The position numbers and the translations under genes were made by a program. 64,000 nucleotides of DNA, taken from NCBI GenBank assembly GCA_006937955.1, contig SSNP01000008.1, forward strand, positions 7,591,807-7,655,806. Reading direction: 5' to 3'. Shown here one piece after another: positions 58,601-62,723 of this stretch (positions are counted from its first letter, which is position 1; each line of letters starts with the position of its first letter). The stretch comes from Pachypanchax playfairii (taxonomy: Eukaryota; Chordata; Actinopteri; Cyprinodontiformes; Aplocheilidae). The notes under the pieces were generated by a model that was given only the letters and a program-made list of their open reading frames with translations, searched no databases and had not been told where the DNA came from.

Positions 58601-61348
58601 TCTCGCTCTGTGTATTGAACACAGTGAGAGGGTGAGGTAATCCAGGGTGGAGGAGGCCGCTATGGGACTTTGTTTAGTCGCAGGAAAGGTGATGAGGTTG
58701 TGCCACTGAGGTCAAACTTTACCCCCCCCCCCCTTCCCAAAAAAAAATCTAATTTATTATAAAACTTTGCCTCTCTATCTACATTTTTCTTTTTGGCAGA
58801 ATATTTAGAATAACCTGCATCATAAAGCAAAATTACCACCTGACTGAAAGAAGTTAAAGCTCCAGAAATCCTGTAAAAGTTTTAATTCATCATGAATACG
58901 TCACGTTTCATTTACCAGTAATTAAAGTAAAAGGAATCTTCTCTCTGTAACGAGTCACCTGTCAACAACCATTTCACTTTACCTCGTCTGCCTTCAGCAA
59001 CTTTTATCCCTCAGAATGAACACCATAGTTCAGGTTAGCGAGAGGAGGGGGGGGGGGGAGGCATGTCCATAGCAGGTTTTGGCCAAATAGATTTCACGGC
59101 TGTTTCATGCTCGTTGCCCATTAGTGTTTTGTTTGGCTCTTAATGTAAGTTTGAACCAGGTGGTGTTTAAACGACTCATCCAAAGTGTGTGTACACAGAC
59201 GAGTTCCCAGATTATTACTAATACTACAAAAACAGTTTGTATGTTTTTAGAGTTTTGCTTGTTTAAACGTTCCTGGTATTTATTTCTGCACCAGTTGAAA
59301 CTCTTTTTGATTAAATTTAAAAGTAATAAAACGTAGCGAAGGGAAATCCTTCTCAGCACCACATAGATTGATGTTGTTTGATCAGCACAAGCGTTTAGAT
59401 TTTACAGTTTGTATTGTCCACTTGTCTTTCACTACTAATACACATACTTGGCAGCCTGTCTCTCCTCACAGAGGATATACAACGTGTCTGTCAGCAGGGT
59501 GGCCATTGAGCCAGGAGGCCCTGACAAAACCGCCACTTAGCCCAGCGCTGGGCTGGCACAAAGGGTCCAGGTCAGGGGTCACCTGGAAAGCTGGAGCTCC
59601 CCACACCCTTTTCTCATGCTTTTTTTTCCTCACTTTGTCTTTCCCCCTCACTCACCCCCCTTCCCTCCTCCCGCCTTCTTTCCCTCCATCCCTCCTGCTT
59701 CTGTTTTGCAGGTCTTCTGGGCCCATTGTCTGAACGGCCTCTTCCACTCCGTCATCCTCTTCTGGTTCCCCCTTAAAGCCTTCCAGCATGGTTAGTGGCT
59801 CCCAGAGGCTCCTCCACAACTCTCAGTGGACTGGATAAAAGGAAAAACAGTCAAACACACATACTTTGTCTTAATTACTGCTCTCCTCAACTGTCCATTC
59901 ATGAATTGCAAACATGTGGTGTCTCCGGTCTGAGCGACATGCAGTAACTAGTAAATGTTCCTGTTTCCTTCAGTTCAGTGCAGTTACAGGCATGTAATGT
60001 TTCATCATTTGCACTGTGCAGATAATGTTTTTAGTGTCCAGAAAGATGGATTTGGACAGAAAATTGCTATTTTGTAATATTTAAAATGAAAAATTTGCTG
60101 TGCAAGTTTGTGCATGTATAAATGCAAAGTTTCTCTGAGTGCATGTGTGTGTGCGCGTGCAAAGAGAGCAGGGACTGAAAGTCTTGGCTAGTCAGAGCAG
60201 AGGACCACACAAGTTTGAGTCTGCTTTCCAAACAAAGGCGCCAAACCCTTTACTCTGACTGACAGGCTGTCAGCAAAGCCTCAGCGCATGTGACCAGCCG
60301 GAAGTGAAGGAACCGAGCTTCTCCTTCTTTGTCTCCTGAAAGTTGCACATGTAATAGTGGAACTGCTGTCCAAACTCTCAGTAACATTCTGAACCCAAAC
60401 GTCTGTGTGACCGTGTTTATTATTCACATTTTCATTAGCCAAATAAACAACCACAGTAATGATTTAAGCAGGAGGTTTAATGTCTGACCATCATGAATGA
60501 ACATCAGTTCTGCATTCCAGTCTCATGTTTTTACAAACCCTGAGTTTAAACAGCAAATACTAAACTAATACTCCAGCTTCACATTTAACCGTTTCTCTGG
60601 ACATTTAACAGTGAAGTTTGATCTGTGATGGACTTTTAATGATATTCGTTGCATCCTGTGTGAAACACTGAAGAAAACCAGTAAAAATCTCTTGTTGATT
60701 TTCTTTATAGATACAGTGTTTGGCAGCGGACAAACTCCAGACTATCTCCTGTTAGGAAACATGGTTTACACAGTAAGTCTATCAGTGTCTTTTGACTTGT
60801 CCAGTGTCAGTAAACTGATATCAGATGTCCTTCATTTTCTTGTGTTTTTATCTGATAATGAATTTGCCAAACTTTACAGTTTATATGATCATATTATATA
60901 AATAAAAATAAGAATTCACGATGGTTTGATCTTTGTCTCCACAGTTTGTGGTCATCACAGTTTGTCTTAAAGCTGGACTTGAGACCTCATCTTGGACTCT
61001 GGTAAGTTTAAAACTTTAGTTTTCATTGTTTTATATGACCACTGAGATTTGGGACATGTTGTTCATCATTTTATTACATTTTGGTTGATTTGATAGATAA
61101 ATTCAGTTTAGTACAAGTTGTCCTTAGACACTTCTGTTGTCTGTTAAACTCAAATAATAAACCTAATTATGAAATGTCTAAATATTCTAGACTAATATAA
61201 CCTGAACATGTTGATTCTATGTTCCTTTTCTGATTAACAGTTCAGTCACATCGCCATCTGGGGAAGCATCATCCTGTGGGTGGGGTTTTTCATTATCTAC
61301 TCCTCCCTGTGGCCAATCATAACTCTGGCTCCCGACATGTCAGGCGAG
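8849..61348 (+). CDS. atp8a1: atp8a1, P4-ATPase phospholipid flippase alpha subunit (partial, 33 exons)
   Basis: P4-ATPases flip phosphatidylserine, and less well phosphatidylethanolamine, from the outer/lumenal to the cytosolic leaflet, as a complex with a CDC50/TMEM30 subunit in Golgi, endosome and plasma membranes (family knowledge). Counting the first complete codon (Tyr, 8851) as residue 1 and leaving the cassette out, the spliced frame shows the actuator loop DGET (D172), the M4 motif PISL (339-342), the phospho-acceptor DKTGT (D392), KGAD (540-543), TGDK (653-656) and GDGANDV (768-774). M1-M9 are visible. The DKTGT position plus a missing exon of about 17 residues fits the ATP8A1 catalytic Asp near 409. 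The start codon and the end (M10, tail) are outside what was found. Residues distinguish it from ATP8A2. No frameshift or in-frame stop occurs in the exon chain, so the gene looks intact. Confidence 0.96.
10840..11320 (+). mobile_element. Decayed LINE reverse-transcriptase fragment (L2/CR1/Rex1-like)
   Basis: Conceptual translation across broken frames shows landmarks of a Jockey-superfamily non-LTR reverse transcriptase: a GVPQGS-like block near 10870 (reads GVPQGS across ggtgtcccccaaggttcc), then GVILSCVFKSIEQV near 11096, then HLDYCNSLYYSI at about 11215-11250, and a QLVQN-like block after it. Stops and frame breaks interrupt it, so it is a dead fragment lacking endonuclease and 5' parts. 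Confidence 0.7.
11339..11659 (-). CDS. Unrecognised protein-like open frame, possible exon or pseudogene fragment
   Basis: A 107-codon frame open between stops on the minus strand, ending at TGA 11336-11338. No ATG begins it. Its product looks unlike random translation: it has ICQQAEQLNKQSTAARVC, then CEAAAEGNPDMLYVYLSEVG, SDLQFHTDPVHVRVFTG and an acidic SPAEDTESLEEPEPL run. A splice-acceptor-like ctgccag sits in frame just before CAAGCC (minus strand, boundary at 11629/11630), and a gtgagt lies about 40 bp further upstream. It abuts the LINE fragment. It may be a transposon-carried or retrocopied piece, a nested-gene exon, or chance. I do not recognise the family. Confidence 0.25.
11918..11918. 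other. Undetermined base (n)
   Basis: The only ambiguous base in the window, in intron v1-v2. It does not touch a coding exon. Confidence 0.98.
13570..13890. mobile_element. Probable decayed DNA-transposon remnant
   Basis: Stretch with tttttccacacaaaaac, cttcatccacacgaaaac and gggggcgctgtaactc, phrases that recur in common fish DNA-transposon repeats as I recall them. No clean inverted termini or target duplication could be fixed, so the limits are approximate and the class is a guess. Confidence 0.3.
14314..14413 (+). CDS. atp8a1: atp8a1 exon v2: pre-M1 and start of M1
   Basis: Acceptor ggactttcag, donor gtaaga. Codes TAKYNVLTFLPRFLYSQF and RRAANAFFLFIALLQ, residues 38-71. The RRAAN motif and the first half of transmembrane segment M1 are hallmark P4-ATPase sequence. 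It enters completing the Ser codon (phase 2) and leaves in phase 0. Confidence 0.96.
14414..17332 (+). other. atp8a1 introns v2-v3 and v3-v4
   Basis: Two introns (807 and 2013 bp) on either side of exon v3 (15221-15319). Nothing beyond AT-rich intronic sequence was recognised in them. Confidence 0.7.
15221..15319 (+). CDS. atp8a1: atp8a1 exon v3: M1-M2 loop and M2
   Basis: Thirty-three codons, phase 0 at both ends. Starts QIPDVSPTGRWTTLVP, so with the previous exon it forms the QQ pair at the M1 end that lies on the substrate entry side in P4-ATPases (family knowledge), then M2 (LLFILVVAAVKEII). Acceptor tctcctgcag, donor gtgaga. Confidence 0.96.
17333..17378 (+). CDS. atp8a1: atp8a1 exon v4: M2-to-actuator linker
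   Basis: Small 46-bp exon reading KRHNADNVVNKKECQ and one base of a split Val. It is the basic linker from M2 into the actuator domain. Acceptor ttcttacag, donor gtactg. The following intron is only 123 bp, so v4 and v5 form a compact pair. Confidence 0.94.
17502..17542 (+). CDS. atp8a1: atp8a1 exon v5: actuator domain start
   Basis: A 41-bp exon reading VLRNGAWEIVHWEK, the first strand of the actuator domain. It ends in phase 0 at donor gtacgt, which is why either of the two following 74-bp exons can be joined to it. Confidence 0.95.
17543..19840 (+). other. atp8a1 intron v5-v6a (2298 bp)
   Basis: Over a third of it is a TTAA-flanked miniature element (17896-18710). The remainder up to the v6a acceptor is AT-rich and shows nothing else recognisable. 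Confidence 0.75.
17896..18710. mobile_element. TTAA-flanked MITE, family B (815 bp)
   Basis: Ends are TTAAAGGTCCTGTATCATG and, inverted, CATGATACAGTCCCTTTAA, giving terminal inverted repeats of about 19 bp with only two mismatches and TTAA on both sides. The centre (18100-18560) is GC- and CpG-rich with a (CT)n run at 18211-18224, unlike the flanking intron. No transposase frame. Likely mobilised by a piggyBac/Kolobok-type enzyme (inference from TTAA). Confidence 0.82.
19841..19914 (+). CDS. atp8a1: atp8a1 exon v6a: actuator segment, alternative A
   Basis: A 74-bp exon reading VEVGDIIRVNGSDFVPADAV then ILSS plus AG of a split Ser. Acceptor attttcacag, donor gtatcg. It corresponds to the mammalian ATP8A1 variant with VNVGDIV/IPAD. 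It is the same length and phase as v6b 600 bp downstream; using both adds 148 nt and breaks the frame, so they must be mutually exclusive. The segment is the strand-turn-strand of the actuator domain that precedes DGET. Confidence 0.93.
19915..20514 (+). promoter_or_regulatory. Intron between the mutually exclusive exons, with CT/C-rich tracts
   Basis: 600 bp separate v6a from v6b. Upstream of v6b lie a (TC)n run near 20350-20367, tcctctccattcctcctctc and a C9-10 run at about 20425-20435, all on the sense strand, whereas the bases just before the acceptor are pyrimidine-poor. Such CU-rich tracts are binding sites for PTB-type repressors (established); that they act here is inference. Confidence 0.4.
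20515..20588 (+). CDS. atp8a1: atp8a1 exon v6b: actuator segment, alternative B
   Basis: A second 74-bp exon with the same borders and phase as v6a, reading VAVGEVVRAANGDHLPADLV then ILSS plus AG. Acceptor gtaaaatcag, whose pyrimidine tract is weak next to the AG; CT-rich and C-rich tracts lie further upstream (20350-20510). Donor gtcagg is a non-optimal GT site. It matches the mammalian alternative VAVGEIVK/GEHLPAD version, so the duplicated exon pair predates the fish-mammal split (inference from recalled sequences). It skips to the same v7. Confidence 0.92.
20589..21468 (+). promoter_or_regulatory. Intron downstream of v6b with G-run and two TGCATG motifs
   Basis: Begins gtcagg, followed by a run of G at about 20627-20638. 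Two TGCATG hexamers lie at 20838-20843 and 20890-20895, within about 310 bp of the v6b donor. UGCAUG is the RBFOX site, which promotes inclusion of the preceding exon when located downstream (established); its role here is inference. Confidence 0.4.
21469..21538 (+). CDS. atp8a1: atp8a1 exon v7: actuator DGET loop
   Basis: Completes the split Ser with T and reads EPQGMCYIETSNLDGETNL then KIRQ. DGET (21509-21520) is the dephosphorylation loop; its Glu activates the water that hydrolyses the aspartyl phosphate (family knowledge). Acceptor caccacag, donor gtgacg. Both alternatives v6a and v6b feed this exon. Confidence 0.97.
21632..21759 (+). CDS. atp8a1: atp8a1 exon v8: actuator domain
   Basis: Codes GLQVTADIKEIESLMRLSGR, MECESPNRHLYEF and VGNIRLDGH, residues 182-223, plus AG of a Ser codon. 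Acceptor taacctcag, donor gtgagc. ECESPNRHLY is strongly conserved in class 1 P4-ATPases. The upstream intron is only 93 bp. Confidence 0.96.
21760..22494 (+). other. Introns v8-v9 and v9-v10 of atp8a1
   Basis: Introns of 350 and 273 bp around exon v9 (22110-22221). T-rich, with no repeat or other signal seen. Confidence 0.7.
22110..22221 (+). CDS. atp8a1: atp8a1 exon v9: actuator domain end
   Basis: Reads TVPLGPDQILLRGAQLRNTQ, WIHGVVVYTGHDTKLMQ. The GPDQ...LRGAQLRNT and YTGHDTK motifs are typical of P4-ATPases. Acceptor gtttcttcag, donor gtgaat. Phase 2 in, phase 0 out. Confidence 0.97.
22495..22660 (+). CDS. atp8a1: atp8a1 exon v10: M3 and M3-M4 loop
   Basis: Starts NSTRPPLKLSNVERITNF, followed by hydrophobic M3 (ILVLFGCLLAISLVCSIG) and the extracytosolic loop QTIWKYQYGDDAWYMDLN, ending with one base of a Tyr codon. 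The M3-M4 loop is a contact for the CDC50 subunit in solved P4 structures (family knowledge). Acceptor gtttcccag, donor gtaaga. Confidence 0.96.
22661..25318 (+). other. atp8a1 intron v10-v11 (2658 bp)
   Basis: AT-rich with T and C runs (for example the C-rich stretch at 24653-24671). A 106-codon chance frame starts at 24782; splicing into it from v10 hits a stop within nine codons, so it is not called. No transposon remnant was recognised. Confidence 0.6.
25319..25446 (+). CDS. atp8a1: atp8a1 exon v11: M4 with PISL motif
   Basis: Codes YGGAANFGLNFLTFIIL, then FNNLIPISLLVTLEVIKF and TQAFFINW. PISL (25384-25395) replaces the PEGL-type motif of cation pumps; its Ile is the hydrophobic gate for phospholipid transport in ATP8A2 (family knowledge). 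Phe before NNL fits ATP8A1 (Tyr in ATP8A2). Acceptor tttaccag, donor gtaagt. Confidence 0.97.
25447..25831 (+). other. atp8a1 intron v11-v12 (385 bp)
   Basis: Plain intronic sequence between the PISL exon and the ARTSNLNEE exon; nothing recognisable. The next intron, v12-v13, is only 97 bp. Confidence 0.8.
25832..25909 (+). CDS. atp8a1: atp8a1 exon v12: link to P-domain
   Basis: Twenty-six codons, phase 0 both ends: DTDMLYEPTNTPAMARTS then NLNEELGQ. The ARTSNLNEELGQ stretch is nearly invariant among P4-ATPases and leads directly into the phosphorylation site. Acceptor ttactttag, donor gtacat. Confidence 0.97.
26007..26095 (+). CDS. atp8a1: atp8a1 exon v13: phosphorylation site DKTGT
   Basis: Reads VKYIFSDKTGTLTCNVMQF and KKCTIAGVAY plus GG of a Gly codon. 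DKTGT (26025-26039) holds the catalytic Asp that becomes phosphorylated by ATP in every P-type ATPase. Donor gtacgt. The GG end can join either the T-start of cassette v14 (GGT) or the G-start of v15 (GGG); both give Gly, so inclusion or skipping keeps the frame. Confidence 0.98.
26096..27586 (+). other. Intron v13-v14, part before the repeat array
   Basis: AT-rich and largely featureless. A homeodomain-type AT motif cluster (taattaataaagc, cattaattaattcc) lies at 27450-27500 inside a stretch that reads less degenerate than its surroundings and could be a conserved non-coding element; this cannot be tested from one sequence. Confidence 0.5.
27587..29300 (+). repeat. Tandem array: five 260-bp elements separated by (TG)n tracts
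   Basis: Five units, each starting CCTCCTGGGGACC and ending GGTCCCCATAAGG, at 27649-27908, 28009-28268, 28351-28610, 28693-28952 and 29026-29285; every one is exactly 260 bp. Between them lie TG tracts (some interrupted by CG) of differing length, so the period falls from 360 to 352, 332 and 333 bp. The termini are inverted repeats matching at 11 of 13 positions. Each unit has an internal hairpin (GGGGACC, 7-nt loop, GGTCCCC) and telomere-like ttagggttaggggttagg. Frames of VCVCVC or THTHTH type in it are artefacts. Confidence 0.95.
29301..29606 (+). other. Spacer between the array and the cassette exon
   Basis: 306 bp from the last repeat unit to the v14 acceptor. It has a T16-17 run near 29315-29331 and otherwise unique AT-rich sequence. 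Confidence 0.7.
29607..29651 (+). CDS. atp8a1: atp8a1 exon v14: 45-bp cassette exon
   Basis: Acceptor gctccaacag, donor gtaaga. After completing Gly with T it reads HTPEAEEGSFAEDD, and its final TG joins the G of v15 to make Trp: 15 residues inserted between GVAYG and HSTHSS. Position and length match the mammalian optional 15-residue insert (HVPEPED...W) of ATP8A1 isoforms. The insert is acidic and lies in the loop from P-domain to N-domain. Too short for an ORF scan; found by frame and splice logic. Skipping keeps the frame. Confidence 0.88.
29652..31155 (+). other. atp8a1 intron v14-v15 (1504 bp)
   Basis: Downstream of the cassette exon it carries a C-rich tract (29681-29696) and one TGCATG motif at 29941-29946, a possible RBFOX site 290 bp after the donor. 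The rest is unremarkable. Confidence 0.6.
31156..31228 (+). CDS. atp8a1: atp8a1 exon v15: N-domain entry
   Basis: Begins with a single G, then HSTHSSDEAGFNDPSLLE and NLQSHH. Acceptor ccttccag, donor gtaagt. It joins v13 directly in the short isoform or v14 in the long one. DPSLLENLQ is conserved with mammalian ATP8A1, while the HSTHSSDEAG part is fish-like. Confidence 0.94.
31229..32801 (+). other. atp8a1 intron v15-v16 (1573 bp)
   Basis: AT-rich intronic sequence with several CAT/ATG-rich short repeats near 31640-31770. No exon or mobile element recognised. Confidence 0.7.
32802..32907 (+). CDS. atp8a1: atp8a1 exon v16: N-domain
   Basis: Codes PTAAVILDFMTMMAICHTAV, PEHMDGKITYQAASP and one base of Asp. 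The ICHTAVPE and YQAASPDE motifs are P4-specific landmarks of the nucleotide-binding domain. Acceptor tttctgtag, donor gtatca. Confidence 0.96.
33288..33370 (+). CDS. atp8a1: atp8a1 exon v17: N-domain
   Basis: Reads DEGALVRAARNLGFVFSGR then TPDSVIVET. DE(G/A)ALV and the FVF-S/T-GRTP stretch line the ATP-binding pocket region of P4-ATPases. Acceptor gttcccag, donor gtaagt. Phase 1 in, 0 out. Confidence 0.96.
33932..33981 (+). CDS. atp8a1: atp8a1 exon v18: N-domain
   Basis: Fifty-bp exon reading LGKEEKYELLHVLEFT plus AG of a Ser codon, matching ATP8A1 LGQEERYELLNVLEFTS. Acceptor ttgattcag, donor gtaatc. The Phe of LEF is part of the adenine-binding strand in the family. Confidence 0.95.
34149..34218 (+). 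CDS. atp8a1: atp8a1 exon v19: N-domain KRMSV and KGA
   Basis: Completes Ser and reads SRKRMSVIMRTPSGKIRLYC then KGA. KRMSV is a P4 N-domain signature and the Lys of KGAD contacts ATP in P-type pumps. Acceptor ttgtctcag, donor gtgagt. The next exon supplies the Asp of KGAD. Confidence 0.96.
34559..34643 (+). CDS. atp8a1: atp8a1 exon v20: N-domain end
   Basis: Starts DTVIYDRLADSSRYKEITLK then HLEQFATE plus one base of Gly. Acceptor tcctttcag, donor gtgagt. The sequence is almost identical to mammalian ATP8A1 in this stretch. Confidence 0.96.
34644..35347 (+). other. atp8a1 intron v20-v21 (704 bp)
   Basis: Unremarkable AT-rich intron. Nothing recognised. Confidence 0.75.
35348..35487 (+). CDS. 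atp8a1: atp8a1 exon v21: N-to-P domain return
   Basis: Reads GLRTLCFAVADISESSYQH, WQEIHNRASTSLQN, RALKLEESYELIEK. GLRTL(C/A) is the conserved hinge region where the chain leaves the N-domain. Acceptor ccttccag, donor gttgtt (GT but poor +4/+5). Phase 1 in, phase 0 out. Confidence 0.95.
35488..37035 (+). other. atp8a1 intron v21-v22 (1548 bp)
   Basis: The stretch 36590-36950 is more GC-balanced than the neighbouring intron and opens chance frames on both strands (132 and 155 codons). None starts or splices sensibly, and the minus-strand frame runs through exon v22 in antisense. It may be a conserved non-coding element; unproven. Confidence 0.5.
37036..37174 (+). CDS. atp8a1: atp8a1 exon v22: P-domain TGDK
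   Basis: Codes NLQLLGATAIEDKLQDKVPE, TIETLMKADIKIWILTGDKQ, ETAINI and one base of Gly. GATAIEDKLQ and TGDK (37141-37152) are P-domain catalytic motifs that bind Mg and phosphate. Acceptor ccggagtag, donor gtaaga. A long T run sits just upstream as the pyrimidine tract. Confidence 0.97.
37175..39344 (+). other. atp8a1 intron v22-v23 (2170 bp)
   Basis: AT-rich. A short TG run followed by a G run lies at about 38583-38609. No mobile element or exon recognised. Confidence 0.7.
39345..39409 (+). CDS. atp8a1: atp8a1 exon v23: P-domain
   Basis: Completes Gly and reads HSCKLLTKNMGMLVINEES then LD. Matches ATP8A1 GHSCKLL(K/T)KNMGM. Acceptor cattccag, donor gtaagt. Flanked by two of the larger introns (2170 and 3676 bp). 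Confidence 0.95.
39410..43085 (+). other. atp8a1 intron v23-v24 (3676 bp)
   Basis: Contains the family C miniature element at 40462-41030, a C-run at about 41736-41747, and a more GC-balanced segment around 39985-40400 with chance open frames. The rest is AT-rich and plain. Confidence 0.7.
40462..41030. mobile_element. TTAA-flanked MITE, family C (569 bp)
   Basis: Left end TTAAAGCTGCTATAC and right end, read inverted, TTAAAGCTGATATC give short imperfect terminal inverted repeats with TTAA at both borders. The interior includes ctaccatgtcacagcaggag and gggggggcgtggctta but no transposase. The structure parallels families A and B though the sequence differs. Confidence 0.65.
43086..43258 (+). 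CDS. atp8a1: atp8a1 exon v24: P-domain
   Basis: Reads ATRETLSHHCGMLGDAIYKE, NDFALIIDGKSLKYALTFG, VRQYFLDLALSCKAVICC plus AG of Arg. ALIIDG and the SCKAVICCR strand are core P-domain elements. Acceptor atattcag, donor gtaaga. Confidence 0.96.
43259..45884 (+). other. atp8a1 intron v24-v25 (2626 bp)
   Basis: Over a third of this intron is the 20-bp minisatellite (44471-45443). The remaining flanks are AT-rich without further recognisable content. Confidence 0.85.
44471..45443 (+). repeat. 20-bp minisatellite, about 49 units
   Basis: Perfectly phased 20-bp units of the form attatagaat + gagggtccag. Three main second-half variants occur: gagggtccag, gtgggtccag and gagggtctat; the first half alternates attatagaat, attaaagaat and a rarer attacagaat. 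The gagggtctat type is confined to the middle (about 44680-45280), while the outer units are mostly gagggtccag, so the array grew by internal duplication of multi-unit blocks. No insertions or deletions break the 20-bp register across about 970 bp. Confidence 0.97.
45885..46068 (+). CDS. atp8a1: atp8a1 exon v25: P-domain GDGANDV
   Basis: Largest exon (184 bp): RVSPLQKSEVVEMVKKQVK, VITLAIGDGANDVGMIQTA, HVGVGISGNEGLQAANSS, DYSIAQ. GDGANDV (45958-45978) is the conserved hinge that positions Mg at the phosphorylation site. Acceptor tcttttctag, donor gtgagc. It begins about 440 bp downstream of the 20-bp minisatellite. Confidence 0.97.
46111..46436 (-). repeat. Interspersed teleost repeat, near full length
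   Basis: Read on the minus strand it starts gggctgcacggtggtgaag and runs through gcatgttctcctcatgcat, ggttaattaatgactctaaa and tccccgtgaccctgacc. These phrases are typical of a very abundant non-coding repeat in fish genomes (recalled, class uncertain). No coding capacity. Confidence 0.7.
47040..47300 (+). repeat. Probable decayed interspersed repeat
   Basis: The phrases gatgagttttaaaaacac, ggtcagcaggaggattttaa and, further on at 47800, gcagcagcgttttgaagac resemble parts of another common fish repeat as I recall it. Strongly diverged; limits are approximate. Confidence 0.3.
47957..48100 (+). repeat. 3' fragment of the same interspersed repeat
   Basis: Plus-strand fragment with ggttaattggctgtaggtg, tccccgtgaccctgaacag and gaacaagcaggaacag, matching the end of the 46111-46436 element in inverted orientation. 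Confidence 0.65.
49647..49757 (+). CDS. atp8a1: atp8a1 exon v26: into M5
   Basis: Thirty-seven codons, phase 0 both ends: FKYLKNLLLVHGAWNYNRV, AKCILYCFYKNIVLYIIE. The Lys in CFYKN is the M5 residue equivalent to the essential ATP8A2 Lys that takes part in phospholipid recognition (family knowledge). Acceptor cccacacag, donor gtgagt. Confidence 0.97.
49758..55327 (+). other. atp8a1 intron v26-v27 (5570 bp), largest internal intron
   Basis: Contains family A MITE copy 2 (50686-51259). The stretch 51600-54560 lacks recognisable transposons and microsatellites and reads as unusually non-degenerate sequence for an intron here; a cluster of conserved regulatory elements is possible but cannot be shown without alignment. 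The rest is plain. Confidence 0.6.
50686..51259. mobile_element. TTAA-flanked MITE, family A, copy 2
   Basis: Same family and orientation as 5924-6467. Right end AATGGCCTCTTTAA is the exact inverse of the copy-1 left end TTAAAGAGGCCATT. The body shares attaatattcattattc-like, gcctatgagagcaaggtat and cagcagcatgctagg segments. It is 30 bp longer than copy 1, with small indels. Confidence 0.85.
55328..55402 (+). CDS. atp8a1: atp8a1 exon v27: M5 end and M6 start
   Basis: Twenty-five codons: IWFAFVNGFSGQILFERW then CIGLYNV. Phase 0 at both ends. It covers the end of M5, the short loop with the QILFERW motif, and the start of M6. Acceptor tttcccag, donor gtgagt. It follows the largest internal intron, 5570 bp. 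Confidence 0.97.
55403..56634 (+). other. atp8a1 intron v27-v28 (1232 bp)
   Basis: Holds a short decayed reverse-transcriptase fragment (55590-55770). Nothing else recognised. Confidence 0.7.
55590..55770 (+). mobile_element. Short decayed non-LTR reverse-transcriptase fragment
   Basis: The frame at about 55665-55769 reads ELVADLGVPQGCITGPLL then MNSYFISVIN and a stop. GVPQG-x3-GPLL followed by an aliphatic/aromatic YI-like block is the conserved palm motif of LINE reverse transcriptases. Only about 35 codons remain and an upstream stop interrupts it. Confidence 0.5.
56635..56757 (+). CDS. atp8a1: atp8a1 exon v28: M6 and cytosolic loop
   Basis: Codes IFTALPPLTLGIFERSCRKE, NMLKYPELYKTSQNAMGFN, TK. 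The KENMLKYPELYKTSQN loop matches ATP8A1 and differs from ATP8A2 (QESMLRFPQLYKITQN), which decides the paralogue. Phase 0 both ends. Acceptor cctcatgcag, donor gtaatc. Confidence 0.97.
56758..59711 (+). other. atp8a1 intron v28-v29 (2954 bp)
   Basis: No mobile element seen. Several mononucleotide runs: G at 58576-58588, C at about 58722-58733, G at 59050-59059. The stretch 58000-58540 looks like unique, possibly constrained sequence. It ends in a pyrimidine tract of almost 90 bp before the v29 acceptor. Confidence 0.6.
59712..59790 (+). CDS. atp8a1: atp8a1 exon v29: M7
   Basis: Reads VFWAHCLNGLFHSVILFWF, PLKAFQH plus one base of Asp; this is transmembrane segment M7. Acceptor ttttgcag, preceded by a very long pyrimidine tract (about 59620-59705). 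Donor gttagt. Confidence 0.96.
59791..60710 (+). other. atp8a1 intron v29-v30 (920 bp)
   Basis: Plain intron with no repeats recognised. Confidence 0.75.
60711..60772 (+). CDS. atp8a1: atp8a1 exon v30: M7-M8 loop
   Basis: Sixty-two bp: completes Asp, then TVFGSGQTPDYLLLGNMVYT. It is the extracytosolic M7-M8 loop and the start of M8. Acceptor tctttatag, donor gtaagt. Confidence 0.95.
60945..61001 (+). CDS. atp8a1: atp8a1 exon v31: M8
   Basis: Nineteen codons, phase 0 both ends: FVVITVCLKAGLETSSWTL. VVITVCLKAGLET is diagnostic of ATP8A-type M8. Acceptor gtctccacag, donor gtaagt. Confidence 0.96.
61241..61348 (+). CDS. atp8a1: atp8a1 exon v32: M9, last exon in window
   Basis: Thirty-six codons: FSHIAIWGSIILWVGFFII, YSSLWPIITLAPDMSGE. 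It codes M9 and the following loop. Acceptor gattaacag, donor gtaaac, phase 0 out. In full-length ATP8A1 this is followed by M10, the VQELEAKSQDP region and the autoinhibitory tail; none of that is recognisable before the right edge. Confidence 0.96.
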
Positions 61349-62338
61349 GTAAACAATATTCTTTCCTCAGTTCTGCTGATAAAATCCTCTGACCCTGATA
61401 AACCTGCAGCATCTTATAAAGCTGGTGGGAAAGTTCACAAGAAAACGGCATCAGGTCTTTACAAGTCGAGCCAGAGGAGCGTAAACTGTCAGACTTCTGG
61501 CTTGTGTTGCATAATGACTTAATTGGGCCAATTTTCCACAGTGTTTGTGTTACTTTTCCCTCCCTCGGCTCTGAGTATCCACAGGTGACGCCGAAAAAGT
61601 GAAGACGGCTGCTAATTAAAGCGAAAGAAATGAGGTCAGCGGATGAACAGCATGAAAATCCCACAACCAGAAACTTGAGTTTAAAATGTTTTATATACTT
61701 TATTAAATACCATGAATATTGTAAATAAATGTATTTTTAGGAGTTGTTTACATAAGAGTGTAGCTAATGCTCTGACTCACCACAGGTGTTCAAGGGGAAA
61801 CTAGTAAACATTTGACATTTCCCAGTGCATTCTGGTGGGCGGAGGTGGTGGTGGGGGGATGGGGGGGGGGTCTTTTCATTAGAGAACAAGAACACAGTAG
61901 GAGTTTATTCAAAAGGCTGGACTCACGCTGCCTGCAGGGAGGAAATTATCCTCTTACTGTAAATATTGTCTTTGTAGGGACGCTGTGCAAATAAATCACC
62001 TAATAGTTTTAAATCGATGCTTGGTAAAAAAAAACTAGAAAGAAAGGAAAAGAGATATGTCTGTGTAAAGGATAAATGTTGAGCTTTCAAAGTTTGCTGG
62101 AGGTTTTTATATGAAAGGTTCTCAGTTTGGTTGATAGTTGAAGTTTCTACTTTATGAAGAAAGAATTTGTTTTTATGTTGATTTAAACTGAAGTTAGAAT
62201 TTTTGGTACTTCCTGCGTGTGTGTGTGAAGTTTCTGTGTGCTGCAGCAGTGAATGTCCTGTAAATCAGTGTGTGCATGTGTTTGACTTAATAACATAACA
62301 ACATGCACATGAGCTAAATTGCAGCCGGCTTTTTCCCT

Positions 62339-62379
<41 letters not shown>

Positions 62380-62673
62380 ACACTCAAGTTTGTTTTGTTA
62401 TCCTTATGGGGACCGTCCATTGACTTCCATTGATTTTAGTAACTAGATTTATACCTAACCCAAACCCTTTTACTAACCTTAACCATTACTGATCTATAAC
62501 TAACCCTAAGACTAACTAAAACTCTATTCACACCATACATATAAACCTAACCCCTAACCCTAAAAAGGGGAGTCCCCCTCATGGGGACCAGGCTTCGGTC
62601 CCCACAAGAACCCTCGGACCCCAGAAAGATAGTAAAAGTCAGGAAACGGGTCCCCAGGAGGTCAGAAATACAA

Positions 62674-62723
<50 letters not shown>

